This document shows, one piece after another, positions 63,261 to 64,000 of a stretch of DNA of 64,000 bases (position 1 is its first letter; every line of letters starts with the position of its first letter). The position numbers and the translations under genes were made by a program. The DNA comes from CAVTWH01 sp963794685 (lineage in GTDB: Bacteria > Actinomycetota > Actinomycetes > Mycobacteriales > Micromonosporaceae), in NCBI GenBank assembly GCA_963794685.1, contig CAWCFK010000018.1:62001-126000 (forward strand). The letters run 5' to 3'. Under the pieces are notes generated by a model that saw nothing but the letters and a program-made list of their open reading frames with translations, was not told the origin of the DNA and made no database searches.

Positions 63261-64000
63261 GTGACCAGCGATGCGGACAACCGGCCGGCAGCCGGGCGGA
63301 CCCGGGTCGTCCGGCACCGGCGCCCGCGGTGGCGTGGGTGGACCTGGGTCGAGGCAGTCGTGGCCGCCGTCCTGGCCCTGCTCCTGCTGCCCGGCGGTAT
63401 CCCGCTCGGCCGGCCGGCCGATGCGGCGCTGGCCGGCGCGTGGAACGGCAGCCGCGCCGAACTCTTCCTGGTCAACATCGCCCCGCCCCAGCTCGTACCG
63501 GGCGGGCCGGCACAGCCGCTGACCGCCGCCGTGGTGAACCGGGGACCGAACGCCGCCACCAACATCCGGTTCAGCTACACCGTCCCGGCCGGCCTGACCG
63601 TCACCGCCGCAACCACGGGCGGCACCCCCTGCACGGTCGCCACCGGCACCGTGAGCTGTGCCGTGGCCAGCCTCGCCAACGGCGCCACCGCCGCGGTCTC
63701 GATCAGCCTCACCGCTCCCGCCAGTGCCACGGTCGGTACCAAGCCCGGCAGCTTCTCGCCGGTCAGCTCGGACCAGCTCAACCCGGCCGGCGGCAACGTA
63801 CTGCTGCGTGCCCGCACCAACGACTGGGTCGGCGACGCCGAGAACTCGGCACTGTCGGCGGCCTGGCTGCCGGCCGACCCGTACACCGGGCCGCCGGCGC
63901 CCTGCGTGTCGACCGTTGACAGCCTCGGGCGGGCCAGCACCTGCTCCGCCGCCGTTGTGACCAGCAGCGTACGGACGTCGGAGGTCAGCGCGCCGTGCTC
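63261..64000 (+). CDS. Secreted/cell-surface protein with DUF11 repeat, 3' truncated by window edge
   Basis: The frame stays open to the end of the window. A basic N-terminus (RHRRPRWRGWTW) and the helix VEAVVAAVLALLLLPGG suggest a signal peptide or anchor, followed by a DUF11-like beta-sandwich (VVNRGPNAATNIRFSYTVP, AGLTVTAATTGG). DUF11 repeats occur on surface and adhesin-like proteins. GAGGGG lies about 9 bp before the GTG at 63261; an in-frame ATG at 63243 is the alternative. The protein continues beyond 64000. Confidence 0.7.
   Translation, partial: MTSDADNRPAAGRTRVVRHRRPRWRGWTWVEAVVAAVLALLLLPGGIPLGRPADAALAGAWNGSRAELFLVNIAPPQLVPGGPAQPLTAAVVNRGPNAATNIRFSYTVPAGLTVTAATTGGTPCTVATGTVSCAVASLANGATAAVSISLTAPASATVGTKPGSFSPVSSDQLNPAGGNVLLRARTNDWVGDAENSALSAAWLPADPYTGPPAPCVSTVDSLGRASTCSAAVVTSSVRTSEVSAPC

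Overview
The window is GC-rich throughout, with the G/C-ending codon use, GTG starts, 4-bp ATGA/GTGA gene overlaps and regulator families typical of a filamentous actinobacterium. A Micromonosporaceae-like genome is the best guess, but this is inference: there is no rRNA or other taxonomic marker in the window. I see no tRNA, rRNA, CRISPR array, transposase or integrase.

Region 1 (1-19030) is the downstream part of a hybrid polyketide/nonribosomal peptide cluster, all on the plus strand. In order it holds the dehydratase-carrier protein end of a PKS, a LanB-like lantibiotic dehydratase/tRNA-dependent ligase homologue that lacks an elimination domain, an SbnB-like dehydrogenase for L-2,3-diaminopropionate, a C-A-T-C-A-T NRPS, a C-A-T-C-A-T NRPS and a thioesterase with a Cys nucleophile. 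The specificity residues I read give Ser for the first module of the second NRPS and a beta-amino-acid-like pattern (Val235/Asp236) for the second module of the first NRPS. The other two modules are unassigned. No precursor peptide is visible for the LanB-like protein, so its probable substrate is a carrier-bound intermediate or the released product. This is the most novel system in the window.

Region 2 (19059-25078) carries a protein of unknown family, a divergent RidA/CGNR-regulator pair with a tandem operator, an adenylate kinase, a DUF2207-like membrane protein and two overlapping transglutaminase-like genes. Region 3 (25231-33038) is a solute-uptake locus: a LacI regulator, a four-gene ABC importer, a second LacI regulator and an ROK-type kinase. 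Three near-identical dyad sites flank the second regulator and the kinase.

Region 4 (33120-39631, minus strand) holds a MOSC/ferredoxin-reductase/ferredoxin fusion with a tiny overlapping partner. It is followed by a four-gene operon of VOC protein, flavoprotein disulfide reductase, atypical SDR and GH15 glycosidase. Region 5 (39934-49996) contains a redoxin, an ECF sigma factor divergent from a RibD-like reductase and an MFS exporter, an ABC exporter beside a NarL-type two-component system, a SnoaL protein and a glucose-dehydrogenase-like MDR enzyme. Region 6 (50009-64000) contains a DinB-like protein, a metallo-beta-lactamase-fold protein, a MacB/FtsX-type ABC exporter, a DUF4242 protein with a divergent giant LuxR regulator, a P-type ATPase and the start of a secreted DUF11 protein. 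Three gene remnants (GH54, permease tail, RCC1) lie between 50885 and 53173.

At least ten genes are interrupted by single-base indels while both halves remain well conserved (near 5421, 11527, 13498, 18147, 27111, 28034, 29187, 36696, 38359 and 53422). Nearly all behave as one extra G or C. Sequencing or assembly error is the simplest explanation, and I annotate these as single genes.
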